Shown here piece by piece: positions 23,122 through 32,275 of a stretch of DNA of 45,642 nt. The position numbers and the translations under genes were made by a program. The notes under the pieces are model-generated. The model was not told the origin of the DNA. It searched no databases and saw nothing but the letters and a program-made list of their open reading frames with translations. The stretch is from an uncultured Lysobacterales bacterium (lineage in GTDB: Bacteria > Pseudomonadota > Gammaproteobacteria > Xanthomonadales > Xanthomonadaceae). Numbering within the stretch: position 1 is the first letter of the stretch; each line of letters opens with the position of its first letter. Where the stretch lies: the NCBI GenBank assembly GCA_946886865.1, contig CAMPJI010000016.1, positions 1-45,642 of the forward strand, written 5' to 3'.

Positions 23122-24240
23122 ATGACCGCCCCCCACGCGCACACCCCGACCGCCAGCCACGAAGGCGACACGCCGGACCAGGCACGGCTGTCCGGGCGCT
23201 GGACGCTGCGGCACGCCACGGCGGTCAGCGAAGCGCTGGGCGCGTTGCCCGACTCGGTGCGGTCCCTCGACGTCCGCGGGGTCGACCGGATCGACTCGCT
23301 GGGCGTGCTGCAGCTGATCCGCTACGCGCGCCGCCGCGATATCCCGTTCGAAGACTTCGTATTCGATGAGCGCCACCGCGCACTGGTGGCCGCGATCGAG
23401 GACGTCGCCGACGACCGCCCCAAGCGCAAGCGCGAGTACGGCGTCGCCGCTGCGCTGGCCCGGCTGGGCTTCGCCGTCACGGACAACTGGAAGGAGGTGC
23501 TGGCGCTGGTCGCCTTCTTCGGCGAGGTGCTGCTCAAGCTGCTGCGCATGGTGCGCGACCCGCGCCGGTTCCGCGCCACCGCCACCGTGCACCACATGGA
23601 GCAGGTCGGCCTCGACGCCGTGCCGCTGGTCGCCCTGCTGTGCTACCTGGTCGGCGCCGTGATCGCGTTCCTGGGCTCGACCATCCTCAAGGACTTCGGC
23701 GCGGTGATCTTCGTGGTCGAACTGGTCAGCATCGCGTTCCTGCGCGAGTTCGGCGTGCTGCTCACCGCGATCCTGCTGGCCGGCCGCACGGCCAGCGCCT
23801 TCACGGCGCAGATCGGCGCCATGGTCAGCCGCGAGGAAGTCGATGCCATCCGCACGCTCGGCCTGGATCCGGTCGACCTGCTGGTGATCCCGCGCGTGCT
23901 GGCGCTGCTGGTGATGCTGCCGCTGCTGACCTTCGTGGCGATGATCGCCGGCCTGCTGGGCGGCCTCACGGTCGGCGCCTACGGCCTGGACATCCCCCCG
24001 CAGGCCTACCTGGCCCGCATGCAGGACACGATGGAGCTGCGCCACTTCCTGGTAGGCCTGGTCAAGGCGCCCGTGTTCGCGATGGTGATCGCGCTGATCG
24101 GCTGCCTGGAGGGCCTACAGGTCAAGGGCACGGCGCAGTCGGTGGGCGAGCGCACCACGTCCAGCGTGGTGCAGGCGATTTCGCTGGTGATCGTGATCGA
24201 CGCCTTCGCGGCGATCTGGTTCATGGAGATGGGCTGGTGA
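23122..24240 (+). CDS. mlaE: MlaE-family lipid ABC transporter permease with N-terminal STAS (MlaB-like) domain
   Basis: 372 residues from ATG 23122. Residues about 1-95 form a STAS domain (RLSGRWTLRHATAV, VDRIDSLGVLQLIRYARR), equivalent to the separate MlaB protein of E. coli. Residues about 115-372 are the MlaE permease with five to six helices and the motifs FLGSTILKDFGAVIFVVELV and MVSREEVDAIRTLGLDPVDLLVIPR, the coupling helix that meets the ATPase. It moves phospholipid between the inner membrane and the periplasmic MCE ring. The stop overlaps the GTG start of mlaF. Earlier in-frame starts back to 22987 overlap the divergent gene and are not supported. Confidence 0.92.
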   Translation: MTAPHAHTPTASHEGDTPDQARLSGRWTLRHATAVSEALGALPDSVRSLDVRGVDRIDSLGVLQLIRYARRRDIPFEDFVFDERHRALVAAIEDVADDRPKRKREYGVAAALARLGFAVTDNWKEVLALVAFFGEVLLKLLRMVRDPRRFRATATVHHMEQVGLDAVPLVALLCYLVGAVIAFLGSTILKDFGAVIFVVELVSIAFLREFGVLLTAILLAGRTASAFTAQIGAMVSREEVDAIRTLGLDPVDLLVIPRVLALLVMLPLLTFVAMIAGLLGGLTVGAYGLDIPPQAYLARMQDTMELRHFLVGLVKAPVFAMVIALIGCLEGLQVKGTAQSVGERTTSSVVQAISLVIVIDAFAAIWFMEMGW

Positions 24241-25064
24241 GCGCACCTCCGCACCCCGACCGCCCGGGCGGCACGAACCCGGCCGCCGAGCCCATCGTGC
24301 GCGTCCGTGGGCTGGTGAACCGCTTCGGCGAACAGGTCGTGCATGACGGGCTGGACCTGGACGTGATGCCCGGCGAGATCCTGGGCGTGGTCGGCGGTTC
24401 GGGCACCGGCAAGTCGGTGCTGATGCGTTCGATCCTGGGCCTGCGCACGCCCAACGAAGGCGAGATCGAAGTCCGCGGCATCGACGCGCGCAGCGACGAC
24501 CCCGAACTGCGCCGTCAGATCGAGCGCAGCACCGGCGTGCTCTTCCAGGACGGCGCGCTGTTCTCGTCACTGACCGTGGGCGAGAACGTGCAGGTGCCGC
24601 TGAAGGAGCACCACCCCGACCTGCCCGATTCGCTGCGGTACGAACTGGCGCTGCTGAAGGTGAAGCTGGCGGGCCTGTCGGCGGATGCGCTCGACAAACT
24701 GCCTTCGGAGCTCTCCGGTGGCATGCGCAAGCGCGCGGGGCTGGCGCGAGCGCTGGCGCTGGATCCGCCCTTGCTGTTCCTGGACGAGCCCACCGCAGGG
24801 CTGGACCCGATCGGCGCGGCGGCGTTCGACCGGCTGATCCGCACGTTGCAGGAGGCGCTGGGCCTCACCGTGTTCCTGATCACACACGACCTCGACACGC
24901 TTTACGCTATCTGCGACCGCATCGCCGTGATCGCCGACCGCAAGGTGATCGCATGCGCCCCACGCGAGGAGATCGAACAGATCGACCACCCGTGGGTACA
25001 GGACTACTTCCACGGACCGCGCGCGCGCGCGGCACAACGGGCCCATTCGGCCCAGGGCGGTTGA
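24237..25064 (+). CDS. mlaF: Lipid ABC transporter ATP-binding protein (MlaF)
   Basis: 275 residues from GTG 24237, which overlaps the mlaE stop by four bases (GTGA). Walker A GGSGTGKS at 53-60, Q-loop FQDGALFSSLTV, signature LSGGMRKRAGLARAL, Walker B LLFLDEPTAGLDP and switch His in LITHDLDTLYAI. The LSGGM-RKR variant and SSLTVxENV are typical of MlaF/MCE ATPases. The C-terminal tail HPWVQDYFHGPRARAAQ resembles the MlaF extension that contacts the partner subunit and MlaB. Energises lipid transfer with the permease upstream and the MCE protein downstream. Confidence 0.94.
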   Translation: MSAPPHPDRPGGTNPAAEPIVRVRGLVNRFGEQVVHDGLDLDVMPGEILGVVGGSGTGKSVLMRSILGLRTPNEGEIEVRGIDARSDDPELRRQIERSTGVLFQDGALFSSLTVGENVQVPLKEHHPDLPDSLRYELALLKVKLAGLSADALDKLPSELSGGMRKRAGLARALALDPPLLFLDEPTAGLDPIGAAAFDRLIRTLQEALGLTVFLITHDLDTLYAICDRIAVIADRKVIACAPREEIEQIDHPWVQDYFHGPRARAAQRAHSAQGG

Positions 25065-25065
25065 G

Positions 25066-25992
25066 ATGGAAACACGCGCCAACTACGTGCTGATCGGCGC
25101 CTTCACGATCATCGTGTCGCTGTTCCTGCTGCTGTTCGCGCTGTGGGCGGCCAAGTACTCGTCCGAAAAGAGCTGGCGCGAGTACGACGTGATCTTCAAC
25201 GAGCCCGTCACCGGCCTGTCGGAGGGCAGCACGGTCCAGTACAACGGCATCTCGGTGGGCACGGTCGACGCGCTGAGCCTGGCGCCGGACGACCCGCGCC
25301 AGGTGATCGCGCGGCTGCGCGTGCAGGCCGACGCGCCGATCAAGGCCGACACGCGCGCCAAGATGTCGATGACCGGCATCACCGGCAGCCCGATCATCCA
25401 GCTCACCGGCGGCACCCCCGGCAGCCCGGCGTTGGCCGACGTCGACGATCGCGAGGTCCCCGTCATCCTCACCGAGCCCTCCGCGCTGCAGAACATCGCC
25501 GACACCGCCAACCGGCTGGTGGCGCGGCTGGACCAGGTGCTGAGCGAGGAGAACGTCGAACGCGTCGCCAACACCCTGGAGAACATCGAGACGATGACCG
25601 GAACGGTGGCCGAGCAACGCGAGGAGCTGCGCGCGATCATCGTCAACGCGCGCCAGGCCAGCGAGCAGCTCAACTCGACCCTGGCCACCACCAACCAGGC
25701 CGTGCAGGACATCGACCGCGAACTGGTCGACAAGCTGCCCGCGCTGGTGTCGAAACTCGACAACACGCTGGCCAACCTCGACCGCACCGCGCTCAGCGCC
25801 AACGGCATCCTCAACGAGAACCGCGCCGCGATCAGCAGCTTCGCCAACGATGGCCTGGCCCAGCTCGGCCCGACACTGGGCGAGCTGCGTGGGCTCGTAC
25901 GCGATCTGCGCCGCATCAGCGACCGCCTCGACCACAACCCTGCCGGCTACCTGCTGGGCCGCGACGCGCCCAAGGAGTTCGAACCCGAATGA
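25066..25992 (+). CDS. mlaD: MlaD-type MCE domain protein with long coiled-coil tail
   Basis: 308 residues, well over the roughly 180 of E. coli MlaD. One transmembrane anchor at about 7-29, one MCE domain at about 38-120 (NEPVTGLSEGSTVQYNGISVGTV, MTGITGSPIIQLTGG), then about 130 residues of amphipathic helix rich in Glu/Gln/Asn/Leu (ANRLVARLDQVLSEENVERV and following) and a conserved end RISDRLDHNPAGYLLGRD. The tail should form a hexameric bundle reaching toward the outer membrane, as in longer MCE proteins. Start ATG lies one base after the mlaF stop; its own stop overlaps the lipoprotein start. Confidence 0.92.
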   Translation: METRANYVLIGAFTIIVSLFLLLFALWAAKYSSEKSWREYDVIFNEPVTGLSEGSTVQYNGISVGTVDALSLAPDDPRQVIARLRVQADAPIKADTRAKMSMTGITGSPIIQLTGGTPGSPALADVDDREVPVILTEPSALQNIADTANRLVARLDQVLSEENVERVANTLENIETMTGTVAEQREELRAIIVNARQASEQLNSTLATTNQAVQDIDRELVDKLPALVSKLDNTLANLDRTALSANGILNENRAAISSFANDGLAQLGPTLGELRGLVRDLRRISDRLDHNPAGYLLGRDAPKEFEPE

Positions 25993-26648
25993 GCACCCTG
26001 CGCCCTTCCCTCCGCGCACCGGCCCGCGCCCTCGCGGCCGCGACGCTGTTCGCGCTCCTGGCCGGCTGCAGCCTGCTGGGCGGTGGCGAACGCGAACGCA
26101 TCACCATCTATTCGCCCGACCCCCGGGTGCAGGCCGATCCCGCATGGCCTTCGGTGGGGTGGCAGCTCTCGCTGACCAACCCGGATGCGGAGCGGATGAT
26201 CGACAGCCTGCGCATCGCGGTCCGCCCCAGCCCCAGCGAGTTGCAGGTCTACAAGGGTGCCAACTGGGCCAAACGCCCCAGCGACATGCTCCAGGACACG
26301 ATCCTGCGGGCGCTGGAGGACTCGGGGAAGATTCCGGCCGTTGCGCGGCAGGGCAGCGGCATCGGCGCCGACTACAAGCTGGTGCTGGACCTGCGGCGTT
26401 TCGAAGCCGACTACCCGCAGCCGGGGGGATTGCCGGCGGCGACGATCGAGGTCAACGCCAAACTGCTGCACGCGCAGGACCAGCGCGTGGTGGCGGCCCG
26501 CACGTTCCTGCATGTCGAACCGGCGTCGACTGCAGCCGTCGCGGACGTGGTGACCGCGTTCGACCGTGCGCTGTCCACGCTGGGCGGCGACATGACCGGC
26601 TGGATCCTGACGACGGGCCAGCAGCACGAGGCCTCCGCGCACGACTAG
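25989..26648 (+). CDS. ABC-type transport auxiliary lipoprotein (PqiC/DUF330-like)
   Basis: 219 residues. Signal peptide with lipobox LLAGC (Cys27). The domain pattern fits the auxiliary lipoprotein family paired with MCE transporters: ITIYSPDPRV, WQLSLTNPDAERMIDSLRIAV, and the segment GANWAKRPSDMLQDTILRALEDSG. In the Pqi system the equivalent protein forms an outer-membrane-bound ring at the tip of the MCE tunnel; by analogy this one would receive the tip of the long MlaD-like bundle. ATG 25989 overlaps the mlaD stop (ATGA). No MlaC-like shuttle follows, and no terminator is seen before the convergent alkB. Confidence 0.88.
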   Translation: MSTLRPSLRAPARALAAATLFALLAGCSLLGGGERERITIYSPDPRVQADPAWPSVGWQLSLTNPDAERMIDSLRIAVRPSPSELQVYKGANWAKRPSDMLQDTILRALEDSGKIPAVARQGSGIGADYKLVLDLRRFEADYPQPGGLPAATIEVNAKLLHAQDQRVVAARTFLHVEPASTAAVADVVTAFDRALSTLGGDMTGWILTTGQQHEASAHD

Positions 26649-26768
26649 TTTCGTGACCAGGGACGGAGCTGGCGGACGCCTGCCGCGTGGCCCGGAGGGC
26701 GTTGAGGGCCGCCGCGGTGCTTCAGTGCGGTGTTCGCTTGGGCATGCACCGCCCACGACGGCCGGTCC

Positions 26769-27371
26769 CTAGCCCACGGTCCCCTGCCCCCTGACAAACC
26801 GGAACGTCAGGTTCACGCGCTCCCCCACCGGTCGCGCCGTCCGCGGCAGCGCGTGGCGGTAGTGCCGCTGCGACCCCTCACCCATCACCAGCAGGCTGCC
26901 GGAAACCAGCTCCAGTGTCGCCTTCGTGTCGGCGCGTTCGACATGCTTGAGCGCGAACCGCCGGGTGGCCCCCAGGCTGACCGATGCGATGACCGGCGAT
27001 GGCCCCAGGTCGCGCTCGTCGTCGCGGTGCCAGCCCATGCAGTCGCGTCCATCGCGGTAGCGGTTGACCAGCACGCTGTTGAACGGGACCCCGAGCTCGC
27101 GCGCCAGGCGGTCCCGCACGGGCTGCAGCACCGCCGGCCACGGCTGCGGCACGTGACGGGTGCCGGAATAGCGGTAGTGCGCGTCGGCGTCTCCGATCCA
27201 GCAACTCAGGCGCGGCGCGTCGTGCTCGCGTCCGAACAGGCGCACGCGATGCACTGCCCACGGCACCTGACCGATCAGCGCATGCAGCAGCGCCTCGGCC
27301 TCGCAGGGCCCCAACCAACGCGGGTCAAGCGCGACCCGGGCGTCCGGCAGCGGGATCGTTTCAAGGGCCAT
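26769..27371 (-). CDS. alkB: AlkB-type Fe(II)/2-oxoglutarate dioxygenase
   Basis: Oxidative demethylase for alkylated bases such as 1-methyladenine and 3-methylcytosine, judged by family. 200 residues from ATG 27371 (MALETIPLPDARV). Iron ligands are in WHRDDERDLGP (HxD) and a later His in HYRHALPRT. The 2-oxoglutarate-binding Arg pair is in GERVNLTFRFVRG. The size and the motif NSVLVNRYRDGRDCMGWH place it with the short AlkB2/ALKBH2-3-like group rather than the E. coli AlkB. It is divergent from the ETF-QO gene with about 70 bases between them; no LexA or Ada site was recognised there. Confidence 0.9.
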   Translation of the reverse strand: MALETIPLPDARVALDPRWLGPCEAEALLHALIGQVPWAVHRVRLFGREHDAPRLSCWIGDADAHYRYSGTRHVPQPWPAVLQPVRDRLARELGVPFNSVLVNRYRDGRDCMGWHRDDERDLGPSPVIASVSLGATRRFALKHVERADTKATLELVSGSLLVMGEGSQRHYRHALPRTARPVGERVNLTFRFVRGQGTVG

Positions 27372-27442
27372 GCACCACGCTAGCACGGTGGATTTGCGAC
27401 AATCCCGTCCCTTCCCGCGAGCCGCGACATGGAGCTGCCAGC

Positions 27443-29077
27443 ATGAGCGAGACCACCCCCGACACCGAACGCGACGTCATGGAGTACGACGTCGTCACCG
27501 TCGGCGCCGGCCCGGCCGGGCTCTCGTTCGCCATCCGCCTCAAACAGCTCAACCCGGAGATCTCGGTCTGCGTGATCGAGAAGTCCTCGACCATCGGCGC
27601 GCACATCCTGTCCGGCGCGGTGATCGAAACCGGGCCGCTGGACGCGCTGCTGCCGGACTGGCGCGACAACCCGCCGCCGATCTGCGTGCCGGCGACCGAG
27701 GACGAGTTCTGGCTGCTGAGCAAGGACGGCGGCCGCAAGCTGCCGGTGCCGCCCGGCATGCACAACGACGGCAACGTGATCGTCAGCCTGGGCGCCATGT
27801 GCGCATGGCTGGCGCCGCAGGCCGAGGCGCTGGGCGTGGAGATCTACCCCGGCTTCGCCGCCGCCGAAACGTTGCATGACGACGCCGGCGCGGTGGTGGG
27901 CGTGCGCATCGGCGACATGGGCGTCGCCCGCGACGGTTCGCACAAGCCCGGTTACACCGCCGGCATCGACATCCGCGCCAAGGTCACCGTGCTGGCCGAG
28001 GGCGCACGCGGCCACCTGACCAAACGGCTGGTGAAGCGCTTCAAACTCGATGCCGACAGCGACCCGCAGGGCTATTCGATCGGCATCAAGGAGCTGTGGC
28101 AGGTGCCGGAGGGGCGGACATCGCCCGGCAAGGTCGTCCACAGCTTCGGCTGGCCGGCCGACAGCGCGACCTACGGCGGCAGCTTCCTGTACCACCTGGA
28201 CGACAACCGCATCGCGCTGGGCTTCGTCAGCGGCCTGGACTACAAGGACCCGAACTACCGGCCGTGGGAGGCCTTCCAGCAGTGGAAGAACCACCCGATG
28301 ATCAAGCCGCTGCTGGACGGCGGCACGATCGAATCCGCCGGCGCACGCGCCATCGTCACCGGCGGCTGGCAGTCCCTGCCCAAGGTCGAGATGCCCGGCG
28401 CGCTGCTGATCGGCGACACCGCCGGCCTGCTCAACGTGCCCAAGGTCAAGGGCACGCACCAGGCGATCCGCAGCGGCATGCTGGCCGCCGAGCACCTGGC
28501 CGCCGGCGCGCTGGCCCCCACGGGTTTCGATGCGAAGCTGCGTGCGTCCGACGCGATGGCCGAGCTGCGCAAGGTCCGCAACATCAAGCCCGGCTTCAAG
28601 CGCGGCCTGTGGTTCGGCCTGCTCAATGCCGCATGGGAAACCGTCACCGGCGGCCGCTCGCCTTGGACCTTGAAGAATTCGCCGGACTGGTCGTCGCTGG
28701 AGAAGCTCGACGCCTATGACTCACCGGACCGCCACTGGGGCGAGCGTGAACTCCCCCCGCGCGACCGCCTGGCGGGCGTGTACTTTGCCGCCACCGAGCA
28801 CGACGAGGACCAGCCGATCCACCTGCACGTGCTCGACCCCAGCATCTGCGTCACCCGCTGCACGCAGGAGTACGGCAACCCCTGCACCCGCTTCTGCCCG
28901 GCGGCCGTCTACGAGATCGTTGACGACCCCGACGGCCCCGCCGGCACCGGCAAGCGCCTGCAGATCAACGCCGCCAACTGCGTCCACTGCAAGACCTGCG
29001 ACATCAAGGACCCGTACGAGATCATCGACTGGGTCACGCCGGAGGGCGGGTCGGGGCCGAATTACCGGAACCTGTGA
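27443..29077 (+). CDS. Electron transfer flavoprotein:ubiquinone oxidoreductase
   Basis: Passes electrons from reduced ETF to ubiquinone in the inner membrane. 544 residues. FAD-binding GAGPAG at 21-26, the GD motif LLIGDTAGLLNVPKVKG, and a C-terminal 4Fe-4S domain with cysteines at about 485, 513, 516 and 519 (NCVHCKTCDIKDP). The full length and ending GPNYRNL are typical of the single-chain form found from proteobacteria to mitochondria. The start is ATG 27443; ATG at codon 13 is possible. Its electron donors EtfB and EtfA are encoded about 8.5 kb downstream on the same strand, so the pathway is present but the locus is split. Confidence 0.96.
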   Translation: MSETTPDTERDVMEYDVVTVGAGPAGLSFAIRLKQLNPEISVCVIEKSSTIGAHILSGAVIETGPLDALLPDWRDNPPPICVPATEDEFWLLSKDGGRKLPVPPGMHNDGNVIVSLGAMCAWLAPQAEALGVEIYPGFAAAETLHDDAGAVVGVRIGDMGVARDGSHKPGYTAGIDIRAKVTVLAEGARGHLTKRLVKRFKLDADSDPQGYSIGIKELWQVPEGRTSPGKVVHSFGWPADSATYGGSFLYHLDDNRIALGFVSGLDYKDPNYRPWEAFQQWKNHPMIKPLLDGGTIESAGARAIVTGGWQSLPKVEMPGALLIGDTAGLLNVPKVKGTHQAIRSGMLAAEHLAAGALAPTGFDAKLRASDAMAELRKVRNIKPGFKRGLWFGLLNAAWETVTGGRSPWTLKNSPDWSSLEKLDAYDSPDRHWGERELPPRDRLAGVYFAATEHDEDQPIHLHVLDPSICVTRCTQEYGNPCTRFCPAAVYEIVDDPDGPAGTGKRLQINAANCVHCKTCDIKDPYEIIDWVTPEGGSGPNYRNL

Positions 29078-29138
29078 GCACGGCGCGGCCCAATATGGTT
29101 CCAAGGCGCAGCGCAGTCTGAAGTGGTGGGGATCCCGG

Positions 29139-31478
29139 TCAGTCGTAGACCCTCCATGAACCATCGGTCACAGTGGCTAGCCCGATCGACGCGCTGCTTT
29201 CTGCCGATGGCCAAATCACGTTGGACCCACGCGATGAATGACGCCAGAAGAGATCCGAGTTGCCGTCGCCATCGAAATCGCCAACGGCCCCGATCTGCCA
29301 ACCGATGTCGGCGACCGCGGCAACGTGCAATCGGGTTTCAGCGTTCGCGGATCGCCAGATCGTGTTGGCACCCGAGCTGCGGTTTCGCCATACCACATCC
29401 GAATAGCCATCCCCGTCGAAGTCACCGGCTCCGGCCACCTGCCATGTGGTGCCCGACACCTTCGCGACCGCAGTCTGGTCGGAATAACGGCCTGCCGACC
29501 AGAAGACGTTTGAACCGGTTTCGAAATTTCGCCAGAAGAGGTCGTCCCGGCCATCGCCGTCGAAATCACCGACCGTGACGATACGCCACGCTCGATCCCT
29601 AATCGTGGTAACTGCCTGCTGCGTACCGTAATTTGCTGAGAGCCAGATGCCGCCTTGGCCATTGCTCGTGTTGTACCAGGCGACATCGTCAATACCGTCG
29701 CCATTGAAGTCTCCGATGCCACTGACCTGCCATGAGAGATTGTTAACGGACTGCACTGCTTGCTGGGCCCTATAGTCCCCACCAAGCCAGATCGTGTTAG
29801 CTCCGGTCCTGAAGTTTCTCCACAGCACGTCAGACTGCCCATCACCATTGAAGTCACCAACGCCTGCAATGTCCCACGCTGTATCGGTTACGGTGGTCAC
29901 CGATTGTTGGTCGGCAGCGTCGCCCGCGAGCCAGATCGTGCTCCGCCCGGTACCCACGTGGTGCCAGAACAGGTCGGCCACGCCATTGGCGTCAACATCG
30001 AATCCTGGATCAGGGCTGCCACCATCCGGCAAACTCGTCGCGCGGAAGGTCGCGATGGTAGGAATTGTTTGGCGCAAGCCTCGGGCGTTGTCCGCCTCGT
30101 TTGCAATACCGCATGCTAGACCACCACAGATGGTGACAACAGGATTGGAGAACACCCGGTAGCCCGTCTGGCCTGAATCGCCGTACGCCATCACCGTGTA
30201 GAAGTTTCCATTGCCCGAGCCGGTCTTGTATCCAAACGAGTAATCGAAAGCCCCGTAGCTGTCGCCTGCAGTTTCCTCATCATGCTGCGCACCCATGTTG
30301 TGCCCGACTTCGTGGGCGAATGTTTCCTCGCGGCAGAAGTAGGTCTTGCCATCTGTCCCCTGGTCTTGGCCATCGCTCACGACGGAATAGCCGAAGAACT
30401 CGTCGCTCTGAGAAATACTCGAGCGATCGCCGCCAATGAGCCAAGCGATTCCGCAGCCGTCGTTCTCAGGATCCTTGAACTGTCGTACGAGGACCACGAG
30501 GTCCGCGCCGTACTGATCCCGCGCCGCACGCAGTGCATTGAAGGCCGGTGCCGGCGCGGTCTGGGTCGAAGGGGCCTTGAAACCCGTCAGCTCTTCAAGC
30601 GCAGTGCCGTTGCCGGTCGCATCCGCGTAGGTGACCTGCATGGAATGGACGAGACGCAACCGGCCATCCACCTGGCTGTTGGCATACGCCTGGTTGGTGA
30701 TGTCCACCAGGTTGTGGACACGCGTCACCGCAGCGGAGCTTCCACCGCGGGCGGACGCGAAGCCGTTGGTGTAGCCCACCAGCACGTCGACCGTGGTGGT
30801 CGCGTTTGCAGTGGCGGCCTGGGGTTGCGCTCCCGCCATCGCCATGCCGGACGACGCCCCGGATGCGGACGTCAGCTTCGGCGGTACCAGGTAGTCGGGA
30901 CCGTCGGGATGGGTTGCGTTGTTGCGGATATCCGCCAGCTGGCGCGGATCCGCCGACACCACCCAGCCCGCGCCATCGGCCATCGTCAAACGCAGGGGTG
31001 GCAGGTCGTTGCCCTGCGGCACGGAGCCGAACACGGCCTCGGGTCCGAAGGTGATCACGGCGTCCTGGCCCGGGGCATCCGGATTGCGACCGATCCAGCT
31101 CCAGTTGCCGTCCGGGTGCTCGACGTGGCGTGCGTAGTCCAGGGCGATCGGCGTGCCATCGGGCGCGGTGATGCGCATCCGCCCGCTCACCACGGCGGCC
31201 ATCGCGTGCTCCTCGCTCAAACGCGTGGCGTGCCAGGTGTAGGCGCCCGTGCGTCGGACCACCGGGGCGGCGGGGTACTGCAGCAGGTCGCCGCGATCAG
31301 GCGCGCTGGCAAACCCGATGGGCCGCACGCCGTCCACTGGTGAACTGGATGCCACGCCAGGCGCGGTTGCCACGACCTGCTGTCGGCCGTCCTCAGCCAG
31401 TCCAAGACCGGCGGACCAGTCGTTCGAGCAGCCGGCCAGAACGGCCGCTGCCAGCACCCATGCAAATCTGGTGTTCAT
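29139..31478 (-). CDS. Secreted zinc metalloprotease (metzincin) with six C-terminal FG-GAP-like repeats
   Basis: 779 residues from ATG 31478; a TTG two codons earlier is less likely. Signal peptide with lipobox LAGC (Cys17). A pro-region of about 200 residues is followed by the catalytic domain starting near TTVDVLVGYTNGF. Zinc site HEVGHNMGAQHD places His389, His393 and His399 as ligands and Glu390 as the catalytic base; the Met-turn is in FYTVMAYG. The pattern fits reprolysin-like or peptidyl-Asp metallopeptidases (M12/M72). The last about 290 residues are six 48-residue repeats, each opening with a calcium-loop motif such as GDFNGDGQSD and ending in W-x-hydrophobic. These form a beta-propeller-like or adhesion module in other proteins. 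The repeat half is visibly less GC-rich than the N-terminal half. The nearby type II secretion ATPase shows a possible export route. Confidence 0.9.
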   Translation of the reverse strand: MNTRFAWVLAAAVLAGCSNDWSAGLGLAEDGRQQVVATAPGVASSSPVDGVRPIGFASAPDRGDLLQYPAAPVVRRTGAYTWHATRLSEEHAMAAVVSGRMRITAPDGTPIALDYARHVEHPDGNWSWIGRNPDAPGQDAVITFGPEAVFGSVPQGNDLPPLRLTMADGAGWVVSADPRQLADIRNNATHPDGPDYLVPPKLTSASGASSGMAMAGAQPQAATANATTTVDVLVGYTNGFASARGGSSAAVTRVHNLVDITNQAYANSQVDGRLRLVHSMQVTYADATGNGTALEELTGFKAPSTQTAPAPAFNALRAARDQYGADLVVLVRQFKDPENDGCGIAWLIGGDRSSISQSDEFFGYSVVSDGQDQGTDGKTYFCREETFAHEVGHNMGAQHDEETAGDSYGAFDYSFGYKTGSGNGNFYTVMAYGDSGQTGYRVFSNPVVTICGGLACGIANEADNARGLRQTIPTIATFRATSLPDGGSPDPGFDVDANGVADLFWHHVGTGRSTIWLAGDAADQQSVTTVTDTAWDIAGVGDFNGDGQSDVLWRNFRTGANTIWLGGDYRAQQAVQSVNNLSWQVSGIGDFNGDGIDDVAWYNTSNGQGGIWLSANYGTQQAVTTIRDRAWRIVTVGDFDGDGRDDLFWRNFETGSNVFWSAGRYSDQTAVAKVSGTTWQVAGAGDFDGDGYSDVVWRNRSSGANTIWRSANAETRLHVAAVADIGWQIGAVGDFDGDGNSDLFWRHSSRGSNVIWPSAESSASIGLATVTDGSWRVYD
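29142..30004 (-). repeat. Six tandem 144-base coding repeats (FG-GAP/VCBS-like units)
   Basis: Within the metalloprotease gene six diverged units of about 144 bases encode 48 residues each. Shared positions are [VIA]GDF[ND]GDGxxD, then [VL]xWRN, TGxN and xIW, and a closing W-x-[IV]. The first unit is the most diverged (FDVDANGVADLFWHH). Divergence between units is high enough that recent slippage seems unlikely. Confidence 0.85.
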
Positions 31479-31648
31479 CGGCAAACCCTATGGTGGAAAC
31501 GAGTGCCGGCGAGGCCGGCCGAAGGCCATCCCCTGACCCTCGAGCCCGGAGTCTACGCGGCCTTCACGCTGCAACACCAAGTACGCGGTCCCGAACCGGC
31601 CAGATTCACCGGTTCAGGTTGCTGCGGATTCAGACCAAACTGAACGAG

Positions 31649-32275
31649 TCAGTTGAACGGGCAGCCCGTTTTCGCCTTGAGTTCGTCCGCATCAACGCCC
31701 GGCGCCGTCTCCACCAGCACCAGCCCACCGTCGGTGACATCGAACACGGCCAGGTCGGTGATGATCCGGTCCACCACGCCCACGCCGGTCAGCGGCAGCG
31801 TGCACTCGGGCAGGATCTTGTGGCTTCCGTCCTTTGCGGTGTGCTCCATCAGCACCACCACGCGTTTGACGCCGGCCACCAGGTCCATGGCGCCGCCCAT
31901 GCCCTTGACCATCTTGCCGGGCACCATCCAGTTGGCGAGGTCGCCGCGGTCGGTCACCTGCATCGCGCCGAGGATCGCCAGGTCGATGTGGCCGCCGCGG
32001 ATCATCGCGAACGAGTCATGGCTGCCGAAGTAGCTGGCGCCCTTGCGCGCGGTCACCGTCTGCTTGCCGGCGTTGATCAGGTCGGCGTCGACCTCGTCCT
32101 CGGTCGGGAACGGGCCGATGCCCAGCAGGCCGTTCTCGCTCTGCAGCCAGACGTCCACGCCCTCGGGGATGTGGTTGGCCACCAGCGTCGGCAGGCCGAT
32201 GCCGAGGTTCACGTAGGCACCGTCGGTCAGCTCGCGCGCGGCGCGCTGCGCCATCTCGTCACGGGTCCAGGCCAT
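31649..32275 (-). CDS. scoB: Succinyl-CoA:3-ketoacid CoA transferase, subunit B
   Basis: Transfers CoA from succinyl-CoA to acetoacetate with subunit A, feeding ketone bodies into the TCA cycle. 208 residues from ATG 32275 ([16 protein letters not shown]). The catalytic Glu lies in the conserved [10 protein letters not shown] motif, and [18 protein letters not shown] and [16 protein letters not shown] are family hallmarks. The start overlaps the scoA stop by one base (TAATG). A small AT-containing stem (AACTGA/TCAGTT, plus 31638-31654) overlaps its stop codon on the minus strand and might attenuate transcription. Confidence 0.95.
   Translation of the reverse strand: MAWTRDEMAQRAARELTDGAYVNLGIGLPTLVANHIPEGVDVWLQSENGLLGIGPFPTEDEVDADLINAGKQTVTARKGASYFGSHDSFAMIRGGHIDLAILGAMQVTDRGDLANWMVPGKMVKGMGGAMDLVAGVKRVVVLMEHTAKDGSHKILPECTLPLTGVGVVDRIITDLAVFDVTDGGLVLVETAPGVDADELKAKTGCPFN

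Noticed and set aside
29142..30004. Regular 144-base periodicity considered as a non-coding repeat array
   Set aside because: The period is a multiple of three and the units are diverged coding repeats with conserved calcium-loop residues; they belong to the metalloprotease.
31593..31615. GAACCGG/CCGGTTC inverted repeat between scoB and the metalloprotease considered as terminator
   Set aside because: The stem is only seven bases with a nine-base loop and no T-tract on either strand; no basis for a function beyond chance.
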